From the NCBI GenBank assembly GCA_000998025.1, contig LCJG01000021.1, positions 1 through 17,132 of the forward strand: 17,132 nucleotides of DNA. The letters are read 5' to 3'. The translations under genes were made by a program, and so were the position numbers. Origin of the DNA: Candidatus Collierbacteria bacterium GW2011_GWB1_44_6 (GTDB lineage Bacteria; Patescibacteriota; Microgenomatia; UBA1400; MFAQ01). Under the pieces are notes generated by a model. That model was given only the letters and a program-made list of their open reading frames with translations, did not search any database and was not told the origin of the DNA. This document shows, piece after piece, positions 1-6,443 of this stretch; the first letter of the stretch is position 1; the number at the start of each line of letters is the position of its first letter.

Positions 1-16
1 TCAAAAGTAGCATACT

Positions 17-214
17 ATGGCAACTATATCACAGAACATAAAGCGAATACGAGCAAAACAAGGATTGACGCAGGACGACTTGGCGAAGAAAGCCAATATC
101 AAATACTCTACCCTTACGAAAATTGAGGGCGGTGTCGTTACTAAGCCAAGTGTTCAGACAATACAAAAAATCGCCAAGTCGTTAGGCGTTCCAATGGAGG
201 AATTATTAAAATAA
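17..214 (+). CDS. XRE/Cro-CI family HTH transcriptional regulator
   Basis: A 65-residue protein that is almost entirely one lambda-repressor-like helix-turn-helix domain. The typical elements are visible: IKRIRAKQGLTQDDLAKKAN (helices 1-2), YSTLTKIEGG (recognition helix region) and the closing VQTIQKIAKSLGVPMEELL. Such proteins bind operator DNA as dimers and usually regulate their own operon. There is no extra sensor domain. The start is close to the window edge, so the promoter cannot be judged. The last 15 codons (with stop) recur at 821-865, just before the 281-aa gene. This suggests that the regulator originally sat directly upstream of that gene. Family assignment is firm; the regulated target is inferred only. 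Confidence 0.9.
   Translation: MATISQNIKRIRAKQGLTQDDLAKKANIKYSTLTKIEGGVVTKPSVQTIQKIAKSLGVPMEELLK
170..214 (+). repeat. Direct repeat copy 1: 3' end of the HTH gene
   Basis: These 45 bases are the last 14 codons plus stop of the HTH gene. They match 821-865, exactly 651 bases downstream. Bases 171-198 are identical to 822-849. The remaining differences after that are synonymous (gag/gaa, tta/ctt, tta/ttg), and one conservative change (Ile/Val) lies at the left end. The two copies flank the reductase gene. Confidence 0.9.
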
Positions 215-228
215 TTTTTAACATTAAC

Positions 229-234
229 TAGCAT
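229..234 (+). promoter_or_regulatory. Possible -10 box placing transcription start at the reductase ATG
   Basis: TAGCAT ends 7 bases before the ATG at 242, and there is no Shine-Dalgarno sequence between them. The spacing matches that of several other genes in the window. The hexamer is a weak -10 match in an AT-rich stretch, so the call is tentative. Confidence 0.3.
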
Positions 235-241
235 AAAAAAT

Positions 242-805
242 ATGAGAAAATTAATTGTATTCTGTCACTTATCACTAGATGGTATCGCCGCGATACCGAG
301 CGGTAATTTGGACTGGATTTCGTATGATACAGATTTGGAAAAATGGGCCGAACCAATTGTGGCTGAAACTGACACTGCCGTGTATGGACATGTGACATAT
401 GAGTTAATGAAGTATTGGAAAACTGTACCCTCAAACCCGAACGCTACAAAGCACGAACTTGAACATGCACATTGGATTGAGAGTGTAGAAAAAATAGTTT
501 TTTCAAAATCAAAAATAATACCGGATTGGAACAATACAAGAGTCATCAGTGAAAATGCAAAGGAGGAAATCCTTACATTGAAACAGAAGCCAGGAAAGAA
601 TATTACTATCTTCGGCAGTCCTACTTTAGCAAATTCACTAATAAAACTAGGGCTGGTTGATGAGTACCATCTCTCGGTTAGCCCCGTAGTACTTGGAACC
701 GGAAAGTTTTTATTTAAAGAGGTTAAAGACGCAATAAAACTTAAGCTAGTTGAAGAAAAGACCCTTAAGTCTGGAGCTGTAACTCTCCACTACACAGCAT
801 TATAA
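242..805 (+). CDS. Dihydrofolate reductase / RibD C-terminal domain family protein
   Basis: A 187-residue NADPH-type reductase-fold protein. The start MRKLIVFCHLSLDGIAA is the typical first strand of the family (YwjB/YyaP-like), followed by DTAVYGHVTYELMKYW. Near residues 121-157 it has ITIFGSPTLANSLIKLGLVD and the SPVVLGTGKFLF segment typical of RibD C-terminal domains. Members reduce folate- or pterin-like or riboflavin-pathway substrates, but many in this subgroup have no assigned substrate. The length is normal for a stand-alone member. The gene sits between two copies of the HTH-gene 3' end, which points to recent insertion as a single-gene cassette. Family is confident, substrate unknown. 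Confidence 0.85.
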   Translation: MRKLIVFCHLSLDGIAAIPSGNLDWISYDTDLEKWAEPIVAETDTAVYGHVTYELMKYWKTVPSNPNATKHELEHAHWIESVEKIVFSKSKIIPDWNNTRVISENAKEEILTLKQKPGKNITIFGSPTLANSLIKLGLVDEYHLSVSPVVLGTGKFLFKEVKDAIKLKLVEEKTLKSGAVTLHYTAL

Positions 806-820
806 CTTAACAAAAAATTT

Positions 821-865
821 GTCGCCAAGTCGTTAGGCGTTCCAATGGAAGAACTTTTGAAATAA
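821..865 (+). pseudogene. Detached 3' end of an HTH gene (direct repeat copy 2)
   Basis: Fourteen codons reading VAKSLGVPMEELLK plus a TAA stop, without any upstream HTH sequence. This matches the C-terminus of the regulator at 17-214, with only synonymous changes after the first 28 identical bases of the match. The stop codon lies one base before the ATG of the 281-aa gene at 867, a spacing typical of coupled genes. The fragment is therefore best read as the original end of a regulator gene that once ran straight into the 281-aa gene. A broken tandem duplicate is the alternative. Confidence 0.75.
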
Positions 866-866
866 T

Positions 867-1712
867 ATGGATAATCAAGAGGAACAAAATAATATAGAAG
901 TACAACCTGATTTATATCTTGAATCACCAAAGGCTTTTCATCTTGAAATGCCTCCTTACCATAATTTCGATTTGTCTACCAAAGCTATTTCAAGAAAGAT
1001 ATATGAAATTTTAAGCAATAGAGCCACGATTGATGCTTATTGTATTTGGTGTGAAAAGGAAGGTGTATTTAGAGCATACAATTATATATCCGATAATGTT
1101 TCAGTCCCTCCCTGGACAAAAAGAAACAATGGATTGATTGAGATAGAATATCGTTGCACTCGCGACGAATCTCATGCTTATCATACTTATTTTTTTAAAA
1201 CAGGTGATTTTTTTACAAAAGTTGGACAGTTTCCGTCGGTTGCTGATTTTCAAATACCACAAGTCGAGTCGTATCGAAAAATTCTTGATGAAGAACAATA
1301 TAAAGAATTTACACGCGGAATTGGTTTATCCGCGCACGGTGTAGGTATCGGTTCGTTCGCATATCTTCGCCGTGTTTTTGAAAATCTTATTGAGGAGGCA
1401 CACGTCAAAGCACAAGCTGAAAATAAAGAATTTAAAAACGAAGATTATATCAAAGCAAGAATGGACGATAAAATACAAATGGTAAAAGATTATTTACCAG
1501 ATTTTCTCGTTGAGAACCGATCTTTGTACGCTATATTAAGCAAAGGGATTCACGATTTAAGTGAAGATGAATGTCTGCAATATTTTGAAACAGTAAAAAT
1601 CGGGATTGAACAAATCCTCGATGAGAAAATTATTAAAAAAGAAAAAGTCGATAAAGCATTAAAAGCTCGAGAAGCAATTCAAAAAGCACACGGGAAATTA
1701 GCTAATCAATAA
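867..1712 (+). CDS. Hypothetical protein with possible Cys/His zinc site and helical C-terminus
   Basis: A 281-residue soluble protein whose family I do not recognise. Residues 1-35 look disordered and acidic. Cys59 and Cys62 form a CxxC (AYCIWCEKEG), and Cys97 with His103/His106 (RCTRDESHAYH) could complete a zinc site. Residues about 140-178 include a glycine-rich turn, GLSAHGVGIG, then a helix, FAYLRRVFENLIEEAH. The rest is helical and charged, with SKGIHDLSEDECLQYF near 225-240 and a lysine-rich tail. The ATG follows the stop of a detached HTH-gene end by one base, and no Shine-Dalgarno is evident. This implies former translational coupling to an XRE regulator. Such pairs occur in defence or toxin loci, but nothing here proves that. 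AT-rich codon use sets the gene apart from the pilin region. Confidence 0.7.
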   Translation: MDNQEEQNNIEVQPDLYLESPKAFHLEMPPYHNFDLSTKAISRKIYEILSNRATIDAYCIWCEKEGVFRAYNYISDNVSVPPWTKRNNGLIEIEYRCTRDESHAYHTYFFKTGDFFTKVGQFPSVADFQIPQVESYRKILDEEQYKEFTRGIGLSAHGVGIGSFAYLRRVFENLIEEAHVKAQAENKEFKNEDYIKARMDDKIQMVKDYLPDFLVENRSLYAILSKGIHDLSEDECLQYFETVKIGIEQILDEKIIKKEKVDKALKAREAIQKAHGKLANQ

Positions 1713-1756
1713 ATTATTATGACACCTTCAATTAATTTTTTATTTGATTTATAAAT

Positions 1757-2215
1757 ATGAAATATTTTCCACTAGCTATTGCAATTAGAAGTTTTACTTT
1801 ATTGATAACAGCAAGGATACATTTTAAGAGTGAAAGTATCGGACAGAAAATTTTTGTTAATGATCAAGAATATACCATCTTTCGTCATGCCATATTAAAG
1901 AATCAGCAAGAACCGCAAGGAATTTTTTCTGTTTGGTTTGGCACAAAAATGTCTCCTTCAAAAACAAAAATTCTTTCTATATTTACAATGATTGCTTTTA
2001 TGGGTTTTCCGGGGTGGACTTCAAAAAAATGGTTGATTAATGACAAAACGGGAGATTTTGGGGGGATATATGAATTCAATACAATCGCAAATGCTAAAAG
2101 ATATCAAAATTCCTACGCAATGAAATTCTCAAAATGGCGCTCAAGCGAAGGAAACTTTAAAACTGAAGTATTTGATAGACAAAAATTTCCATATCAAAAC
2201 ATATTGGGAAACTAA
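1757..2215 (+). CDS. Probable ABM-fold (YdhR-like) monooxygenase family protein
   Basis: A 152-residue protein without clear transmembrane anchors. The central part, roughly residues 55-125, has the rhythm of dimeric alpha+beta-barrel (ABM/YdhR-like) proteins: IFSVWF (strand), a helix with TKMSPSKTKI, FMGFPGWTSKKWLINDKTG (a strand-turn motif around GFPGW), FGGIYEFNTIANAKRYQNS (strand then helix). Members are small oxygenases or ligand-binding proteins acting without a metal cofactor. The substrate cannot be told. The start is an ATG with an AT-rich leader and no Shine-Dalgarno. It follows the 281-aa gene by 44 bases on the same strand. The family match is from memory of the motif pattern and is moderate. 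Confidence 0.5.
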   Translation: MKYFPLAIAIRSFTLLITARIHFKSESIGQKIFVNDQEYTIFRHAILKNQQEPQGIFSVWFGTKMSPSKTKILSIFTMIAFMGFPGWTSKKWLINDKTGDFGGIYEFNTIANAKRYQNSYAMKFSKWRSSEGNFKTEVFDRQKFPYQNILGN

Positions 2216-2249
2216 TGATGATGAAAATGCAACGCCGAATTTCCGAAAA

Positions 2250-2360
2250 CCCCCAGTCCGAAACCCGCCCGCATTCCTCCCCAGACCCCTCCTGCGGGCG
2301 GGACGGAAGCCGAGGCGGGGCAATTCCATTCCCCCAGAAAAATAGTTTGCCCCGCCGAGT
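2250..2360. repeat. GC-rich double-hairpin (REP/BIME-like) element
   Basis: Two perfect 10-bp inverted repeats lie side by side in a strongly GC-rich island within AT-rich DNA. Arms 2264-2273 (cccgcccgca) and 2293-2302 enclose a 19-base loop; arms 2314-2323 (ggcggggcaa) and 2347-2356 enclose a 23-base loop. No T-tract follows either hairpin, so they are not ordinary intrinsic terminators. Open reading frames across this stretch on both strands give low-complexity Pro/Arg/Gly peptides and are unlikely to be genes. The layout resembles palindromic repetitive extragenic elements; other genomic copies cannot be checked here. The 2216-2497 interval holds nothing else but the tandem repeat and a promoter. 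Confidence 0.6.
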
Positions 2361-2403
2361 CCAAATTAGTTTTCAGGATTTTCGTCAAAAAAAGTTCGAA
2401 CAT

Positions 2404-2437
2404 CAATCAAAAAACACCGCCAATCAAAAAACACCGC
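2404..2437. repeat. Perfect 17-bp tandem repeat, two copies
   Basis: The unit caatcaaaaaacaccgc occurs twice head to tail (2404-2420 and 2421-2437) in the intergenic region just after the GC-rich hairpins. The two copies are identical, suggesting a recent slippage duplication. Confidence 0.85.
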
Positions 2438-2485
2438 CAAGTAAATAATCAGGATCACTTAAATCAATTATTATCCAAACTAAGA

Positions 2486-2491
2486 TATAGT
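2486..2491 (+). promoter_or_regulatory. -10 box (TATAGT) six bases before a start codon
   Basis: TATAGT lies in a non-coding stretch and is followed by six bases (gacctt) and then the ATG at 2498. A transcript initiated at the usual distance would begin at the start codon. No Shine-Dalgarno is present. Confidence 0.45.
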
Positions 2492-2497
2492 GACCTT

Positions 2498-2770
2498 ATG
2501 AATAAATTCGTCGTCATCGGAGGATTGATTGGGTTCCTTTTGGGTTTATTTTTACCATATGCTTTCCCAAATTTGGTTTTTCTTGATATGACCTACAGAT
2601 CTCTTCTGAATGAAAAACTGGTAAATGGATCAGGTATCTTTTCAGTCAAATCGGGAACTATTCTCTTGGGCGGCGGTTTATATTCCGCAATAGGTATGTT
2701 TATCGGTGCTTTTATCGGCAAAATTATTCATCTTTCAATACGATACATTGAATCTAAACTACCCAAATAG
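2498..2770 (+). CDS. Small two-helix membrane protein, function unknown
   Basis: A 90-residue protein with two hydrophobic segments. The first, residues about 3-30, is glycine-rich (FVVIGGLIGFLLGLFLPYAF). The second, about 54-76, is also glycine-rich (ILLGGGLYSAIGMFIGAFIG). A 25-residue polar loop joins them and the tail is basic. The sequence is unlike the TrbC-type pilin proteins downstream because it lacks the SGGD motif. It is convergent with znuB, whose stop lies 14 bases away, and no terminator hairpin is visible between them. Expression appears to come from its own promoter at 2486-2491. I do not recognise a family. Confidence 0.65.
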   Translation: MNKFVVIGGLIGFLLGLFLPYAFPNLVFLDMTYRSLLNEKLVNGSGIFSVKSGTILLGGGLYSAIGMFIGAFIGKIIHLSIRYIESKLPK

Positions 2771-2784
2771 TTCTGTTTTACAAG

Positions 2785-3582
2785 CTACTTCCTCTTCATC
2801 CCCAAAGTCACCATAAATATCAAGAGAGACACCAAAACTATTGTTCCCCCTGTAGATAGATCCAAGCTAAAAGAAGTCAAGATACCCACCAATACAGAAA
2901 ACAAGGATACTGCCTCCGCAATAAATATTGTCTTTACAAAACTCTGCCGGAACTGCAACGCGGTTACCACTGGTATTACCATCAGGGCGGAAATCAGAAG
3001 TACTCCCACAATTGGGATCGACAATGACACAGTCAGCGCCGCTAAAATTATCAACAAGGTATTGATAAGTCGAGTGGGAATCCCACTTACTTGGGCCGAC
3101 TCTTCATCAAAAGTGATATAGATCAGTTCCTTGTAAAGCAACCATATTAGTATCGCCACCACAGTCCCCAATGCCGCGATCACGTATACATCCGTCTGTG
3201 TGACAGTGACAATCGACCCAAAAAGATAGTTTAGCAGTCCCACATTGAAGCCCTTCGACAGACTGATTAGTACCACCGCCAAAGCCAAACTCCCTGACAG
3301 AAAAATAGCCAAGGCTGACTCACCATAGACTTTACGAGATAATCGCAACCTCTCAATAATTACTGAAGACAAAACAGTCGATCCAATTGCTGTAAATAGT
3401 GGATTCAACCCCAACAAAAATCCCATCGCAATACCGGCTAGTGACACATGGGCCAAAGTATCCGCAATCAGAGAATATCTTCGTAGTACCAAGAACATTC
3501 CTATGAGTGGCGCAATCAAGCCGATGATAAGTCCTGCCTCCAAACCTCTCACCGCAAATCCATACTGAAAAATTTCCATCAT
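2785..3582 (-). CDS. znuB: Zinc/manganese ABC transporter permease (ABC-3 family)
   Basis: A 265-residue polytopic membrane protein with about seven to eight hydrophobic helices, normal for the ZnuB/MntB family. Typical sequences include FLVLRRYSLIADTLAHVSLAGIAMGF near residues 30-55, the conserved region contacting the ATPase, and VGVLLISALMVIPVVTALQF near 195-215. It forms the membrane channel of a metal importer with the upstream-encoded ATPase and solute-binding protein. The start overlaps the end of znuC by four bases (ATGA), so the two are translationally coupled. It is the last gene of the comF-znuA-znuC-znuB run. Zinc rather than manganese is inferred from the binding protein. Confidence 0.92.
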   Translation of the reverse strand: MMEIFQYGFAVRGLEAGLIIGLIAPLIGMFLVLRRYSLIADTLAHVSLAGIAMGFLLGLNPLFTAIGSTVLSSVIIERLRLSRKVYGESALAIFLSGSLALAVVLISLSKGFNVGLLNYLFGSIVTVTQTDVYVIAALGTVVAILIWLLYKELIYITFDEESAQVSGIPTRLINTLLIILAALTVSLSIPIVGVLLISALMVIPVVTALQFRQSFVKTIFIAEAVSLFSVLVGILTSFSLDLSTGGTIVLVSLLIFMVTLGMKRK

Positions 3583-4346
3583 TTGTTCTTGTTGTCTTTG
3601 TAAAGAATATGTTTTTTGTGTCCGTACAACTTCTCCAGTTTATGATGGCTGATATCAATAGGGTGATCATCATAAGTCAAAGCCTTATTTACAAAAGCCA
3701 GTTCAGTCACATCGTGAACCACTGCTTCAATGTCATGTGATACAAAGACCAAAGTCAACTCCAGTTCTCGATTTAATTTCTTTAGTAGATCATAAAATTT
3801 CCCTTGAGACGGGACATCTACTCCTGCGGTAGGCTCATCCAAAAATATCACTTCCGGTTGCGCCGCCATGGCCCTAGCAATAAACACCCTCTGTTGTTGA
3901 CCACCGGACAAGTCTCCTATCATTCGGTTTCGGTACTCCATCATTTCCACTTGTTCCAAAGACTGCTCAATTATTTTCCTGTCCTCTCTATTTAACTGTC
4001 TAAAAAGCCCTTTCCTGCCATATCTTCCCATTGATACCACTTCAAAAACTGTAGCTGGGAAATTTACATCAAAATTCACCACTTTTTGAGGAACATACCC
4101 CACTCTCCACCACTCCTTAAAATTCCTGACGTCAATTCCAAAAAGTTTTATTGTTCCCTGGCTGGGTGTGAGCAACCCTAAAATCAACTTCAAGAGTGTC
4201 GACTTTCCCCCGCCATTTGGACCAATTACCCCGAGATAATCCCCTTTGTGTATATTAAAATTTATTTTTTCCAATACTAATTCTTCGTTATATCCAAACG
4301 ACACATTCTCAACTTCAATAATATTTTTTGTGTGATCTACTGGCAT
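3579..4346 (-). CDS. znuC: Zinc/manganese ABC transporter ATP-binding protein
   Basis: A 255-residue ABC ATPase with all key motifs. Walker A is GPNGGGKST (residues 42-50), the Q-loop is in VGYVPQK (82-88), the signature is LSGGQQQR (146-153), Walker B is VIFLDEP (166-172) and the H-loop His is in FVSHD (204). It powers metal import through the permease encoded just downstream. The gene overlaps znuA by 10 bases at its start and znuB by 4 bases at its end, a tight operon. No Shine-Dalgarno is visible at its ATG, which lies inside znuA, so coupling probably drives translation. Confidence 0.95.
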   Translation of the reverse strand: MPVDHTKNIIEVENVSFGYNEELVLEKINFNIHKGDYLGVIGPNGGGKSTLLKLILGLLTPSQGTIKLFGIDVRNFKEWWRVGYVPQKVVNFDVNFPATVFEVVSMGRYGRKGLFRQLNREDRKIIEQSLEQVEMMEYRNRMIGDLSGGQQQRVFIARAMAAQPEVIFLDEPTAGVDVPSQGKFYDLLKKLNRELELTLVFVSHDIEAVVHDVTELAFVNKALTYDDHPIDISHHKLEKLYGHKKHILYKDNKNK

Positions 4347-5251
4347 TCTAAAGCTATTCTAAGATTGGCAAGGTTGTCCTCCATAATTGTAAAGTAGTTT
4401 TTCTTCCCCTGCTCGTCCTCGCTTAAACCTTCTAAAGGATTCAAAACCAAAGTCTTGGCCCCCACTTCGTTGGCAATTGTCTCAGCCAGCTTTGGGCTTA
4501 CGAGTGTCTCAAAGAAAATATATTTTATTCCCTTTTCTTTAATAAATTTAGATATTTCCACCAGTTTCTTTGTCGAAGGCTCTTCTTCCGGTGAGAGTCC
4601 GGATATGGCAATTTGTTCTAAATTAAATTCCTTTGCCAGATACTCAAAGGCTTCATGGGAAACTACTACATCCCTGCTTTGACACGTCATCAGCCCGCTT
4701 ACATAATCTTTTTGAAGTTTTTCCAATCTCTCGACTAAGTTGATCATATTCCTTGTATAGTAGGCTTCATTTTCTGGATCGCTTTTTATCATCCCCAATA
4801 AAATATTCTTTATCATACTTTTCGCCACTTCAGGAGATAGCCAAACATGGGGGTCATTATTTACAAACAAGCCTTCGCCCGCTTCCACCACCTTAACATT
4901 ATCGTTACTTAGCTCCCCCTTTATCTTCGCCCCCCAAGCCTCGAACCCTCCACCGTTTAAAATTAACAAATTACTGTTTTGGATATCTATCACATCTCTT
5001 GCCGTCGGCTCATAATCATGGGGCTCAACCCCTGCCGGAGTAATGTTCTTTACGTCAGATCTGTCTCCTCCAAGCTCGCTGGCAAAAAAGTAAAGCGGGT
5101 AAAAAGATGTCACTATGGAGATTTTCCTTGTACCGAGTCCTATGTTGGCCGCCTCTTCTACTCGTTGTTTGGGTAATATCTTCCATACCCCCATCGCCAT
5201 AATCACAAAAACAGAAGCCAATATAAAACCCAAAATAAAATTTTGCTTCAT
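4337..5251 (-). CDS. znuA: Zinc ABC transporter substrate-binding protein
   Basis: A 304-residue cluster A-I (ZnuA/TroA) metal-binding protein. The ATG at 5251 is chosen because it gives an ideal membrane-targeting segment (residues 3-23, FILGFILASVFVIMAMG) and leaves comF intact; an upstream start would overlap comF by over 60 bases. No lipobox cysteine follows, so it may stay anchored by an uncleaved helix. Metal ligands are His78 (VEPHDYEPT), His135 (NDPHVWLSP) and His199 (VVSHEAFEY); three histidines fit zinc-type rather than manganese-type members. The fourth region, LNPLEG, has Asn where Asp is common. There is no His-rich loop. Cys190 and Cys303 could form a disulfide. The gene lies 23 bases after comF and overlaps znuC by 10. 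Confidence 0.92.
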   Translation of the reverse strand: MKQNFILGFILASVFVIMAMGVWKILPKQRVEEAANIGLGTRKISIVTSFYPLYFFASELGGDRSDVKNITPAGVEPHDYEPTARDVIDIQNSNLLILNGGGFEAWGAKIKGELSNDNVKVVEAGEGLFVNNDPHVWLSPEVAKSMIKNILLGMIKSDPENEAYYTRNMINLVERLEKLQKDYVSGLMTCQSRDVVVSHEAFEYLAKEFNLEQIAISGLSPEEEPSTKKLVEISKFIKEKGIKYIFFETLVSPKLAETIANEVGAKTLVLNPLEGLSEDEQGKKNYFTIMEDNLANLRIALECQ

Positions 5252-5274
5252 ATTCAATATTGTAAACGATTTTA

Positions 5275-5949
5275 CTAGTGAGCCAAAGCTAGTCCCCAAA
5301 CCAACTCCACCCCCGCTTTTTTGAGAACTTTGGCGCATTCCCTCATATCTGCCCCACTGGTAAAGACATCATCTACCAGCAGAATTTTCTTTCCTCTTAT
5401 TTTACCTTTCCATTTTTCCGAAATCCTGAAGGCTCCCTTAATATTCTTTTCTCTAGCCTCTTTGGTCTTCATCGTCACCTGTTGCTTTGTATTTCTCACC
5501 CTCATTAACAGTTTTTCCAATCTGACATCCGACATCTGAGATCTGACAACTTCTGCTATCAGTTCCGCTTGATTAAAACCTCTCCAGTTCTCCCTGTAAT
5601 AATAGAGTGGCACTGGTACCAACAAATCAAATTGTTCACCCATTTCGAAGCAAAAATTTGCCAATACAATATTTATCAGTTTCTTGTTAAAACCGTATTT
5701 AATACCATCCACTACCGCTCTAGCAATCGGCTCCTGGTACACATATATCGCAATCAGGCCATCCATTCCATGTCTTGTCTTACACCCAGTATGCGTCCAG
5801 CCCATTGGTGAGTCTTCCCCACACATCGGACAAATTTGCTCAACAAAATCCAGTCTCTCGAAACATTCTTTACACAGGAAACTTCCCCACTCTCCACATC
5901 CAATACAAACCTTCGGAAACACAAAATCGATCAAGGCATCCCATATCAC
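5275..5949 (-). CDS. comF: ComF family phosphoribosyltransferase-like competence protein
   Basis: A 224-residue ComF/GntX-type protein. The N-terminus carries a zinc-ribbon series, Cys15/Cys18/Cys26/Cys29 followed by Cys40/Cys43. The C-terminus carries the PRPP-binding loop KILLVDDVFTSGADM (near residues 188-202). FDLLVPVPLYYYRENWRGFNQAELIA (near 107-132) is the family's second hallmark. ComF proteins support late steps of DNA uptake in competent bacteria, possibly through PRPP or helicase partners. The start is a GTG: in-frame TGA codons lie just upstream, so no longer start exists. A TATGAT box ends five bases before the GTG. It leads the minus-strand run into znuACB and is divergent from smpB with only 53 bases between them. 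Confidence 0.9.
   Translation of the reverse strand: MIWDALIDFVFPKVCIGCGEWGSFLCKECFERLDFVEQICPMCGEDSPMGWTHTGCKTRHGMDGLIAIYVYQEPIARAVVDGIKYGFNKKLINIVLANFCFEMGEQFDLLVPVPLYYYRENWRGFNQAELIAEVVRSQMSDVRLEKLLMRVRNTKQQVTMKTKEAREKNIKGAFRISEKWKGKIRGKKILLVDDVFTSGADMRECAKVLKKAGVELVWGLALAH
5522..5550 (-). repeat. Dispersed 29-bp imperfect repeat, copy inside comF
   Basis: On the minus strand this reads gttgtcagatctcagatgtc followed by ggatgtcag. It matches 5962-5990 at 23 of 29 positions, in the same orientation. It lies inside the comF coding region and encodes part of the variable RSQMSDVR stretch. Confidence 0.6.
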
Positions 5950-5954
5950 ATCTC

Positions 5955-5960
5955 ATCATA
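5955..5960 (-). promoter_or_regulatory. -10 box (TATGAT) five bases before the comF GTG
   Basis: On the minus strand TATGAT is followed by gagat and then the GTG at 5949. No Shine-Dalgarno complement is clear, although gatgag could be a weak one. It faces the smpB -10 box across about 30 bases. Confidence 0.45.
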
Positions 5961-5961
5961 A

Positions 5962-5990
5962 CTGAAATCCGAGAACTGAGATCTAGGAAC
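5962..5990 (-). repeat. Dispersed 29-bp imperfect repeat, copy in the comF-smpB gap
   Basis: Minus-strand reading gttcctagatctcagttctc then ggatttcag, matching the copy inside comF at 5522-5550 with six mismatches. It fills most of the divergent intergenic region and occupies the place of a -35 element for smpB. Confidence 0.6.
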
Positions 5991-5996
5991 TATAAT
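5991..5996 (+). promoter_or_regulatory. Consensus -10 box (TATAAT) six bases before the smpB GTG
   Basis: A perfect TATAAT is followed by agagct and then the GTG at 6003. Initiation at the usual distance would start the mRNA at or next to the start codon. No good -35 hexamer is seen 17 bases upstream. Confidence 0.55.
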
Positions 5997-6002
5997 AGAG
6001 CT

Positions 6003-6443
6003 GTGTTCGCCGAAAACAAGAAAGCCAAATTCGATTATGAAGTTATTGAGTCTTACGAGGCTGGCATTCAGCTGACCGGTGCCGAAGTCAAGAGTGTCCG
6101 CAATGGTGGTGCCAATTTTGCTGGAGCCAGAGTCCTTCTTGAAGCTGAAGGAGCCTCTCTCATCGGTTTAAATATCCAAAAATATAAGCACGATAGCCGG
6201 GAAGACTTCAATCCCTCACGCACGAGAAAGCTCTTATTGCACAAGAAGGAAATCGTGGCAATTCAGACAAAAATGAGATCAGCAGGTTTGACTTTAGTAC
6301 CCCTGAAGCTGTATAATAAGGGCAGTCTCGTAAAGGTGCAGGTTGCTCTAGTTCGAGGCAAGAAGAAGTTTGAAAAGAGAGAACTGATTAAAAAAAGAGA
6401 CTCAAACCTAGAGTTGGCGAGACGTTTAAAAACCAATAGATGA
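6003..6443 (+). CDS. smpB: SsrA-binding protein SmpB
   Basis: A 146-residue SmpB with the family landmarks: NKKAKFDYEVIESYEAGIQL at the N-terminus, GAEVKSVRNGGANFAGA, SRTRKLLLHKKEI, LVPLKLYNKGSLVKVQVAL and the basic RGKKKFEKRELIKKRDSN tail that becomes helical in the ribosome. SmpB binds the tRNA-like domain of tmRNA and delivers it to stalled ribosomes. The open frame runs further upstream to 5775, but that extension overlaps comF antisense and is unlike SmpB. GTG at 6003 gives the usual family length and follows a perfect TATAAT by six bases. The gene encoding its RNA partner, ssrA, lies about 300 bases downstream. Confidence 0.95.
   Translation: MFAENKKAKFDYEVIESYEAGIQLTGAEVKSVRNGGANFAGARVLLEAEGASLIGLNIQKYKHDSREDFNPSRTRKLLLHKKEIVAIQTKMRSAGLTLVPLKLYNKGSLVKVQVALVRGKKKFEKRELIKKRDSNLELARRLKTNR

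Noticed and set aside
2141..2448. Several overlapping open frames on both strands across the GC-rich hairpins
   Set aside because: They arise from GC-rich inverted repeats, give low-complexity Pro/Arg/Gly peptides and have no credible start signals.
5252..5338. Upstream start for ZnuA
   Set aside because: It overlaps the comF C-terminus and would place 29 polar residues before the membrane-targeting segment.
5775..6002. N-terminal extension of the SmpB frame
   Set aside because: It is antisense to comF, makes SmpB far too long and does not resemble the family; the GTG at 6003 fits length and promoter.
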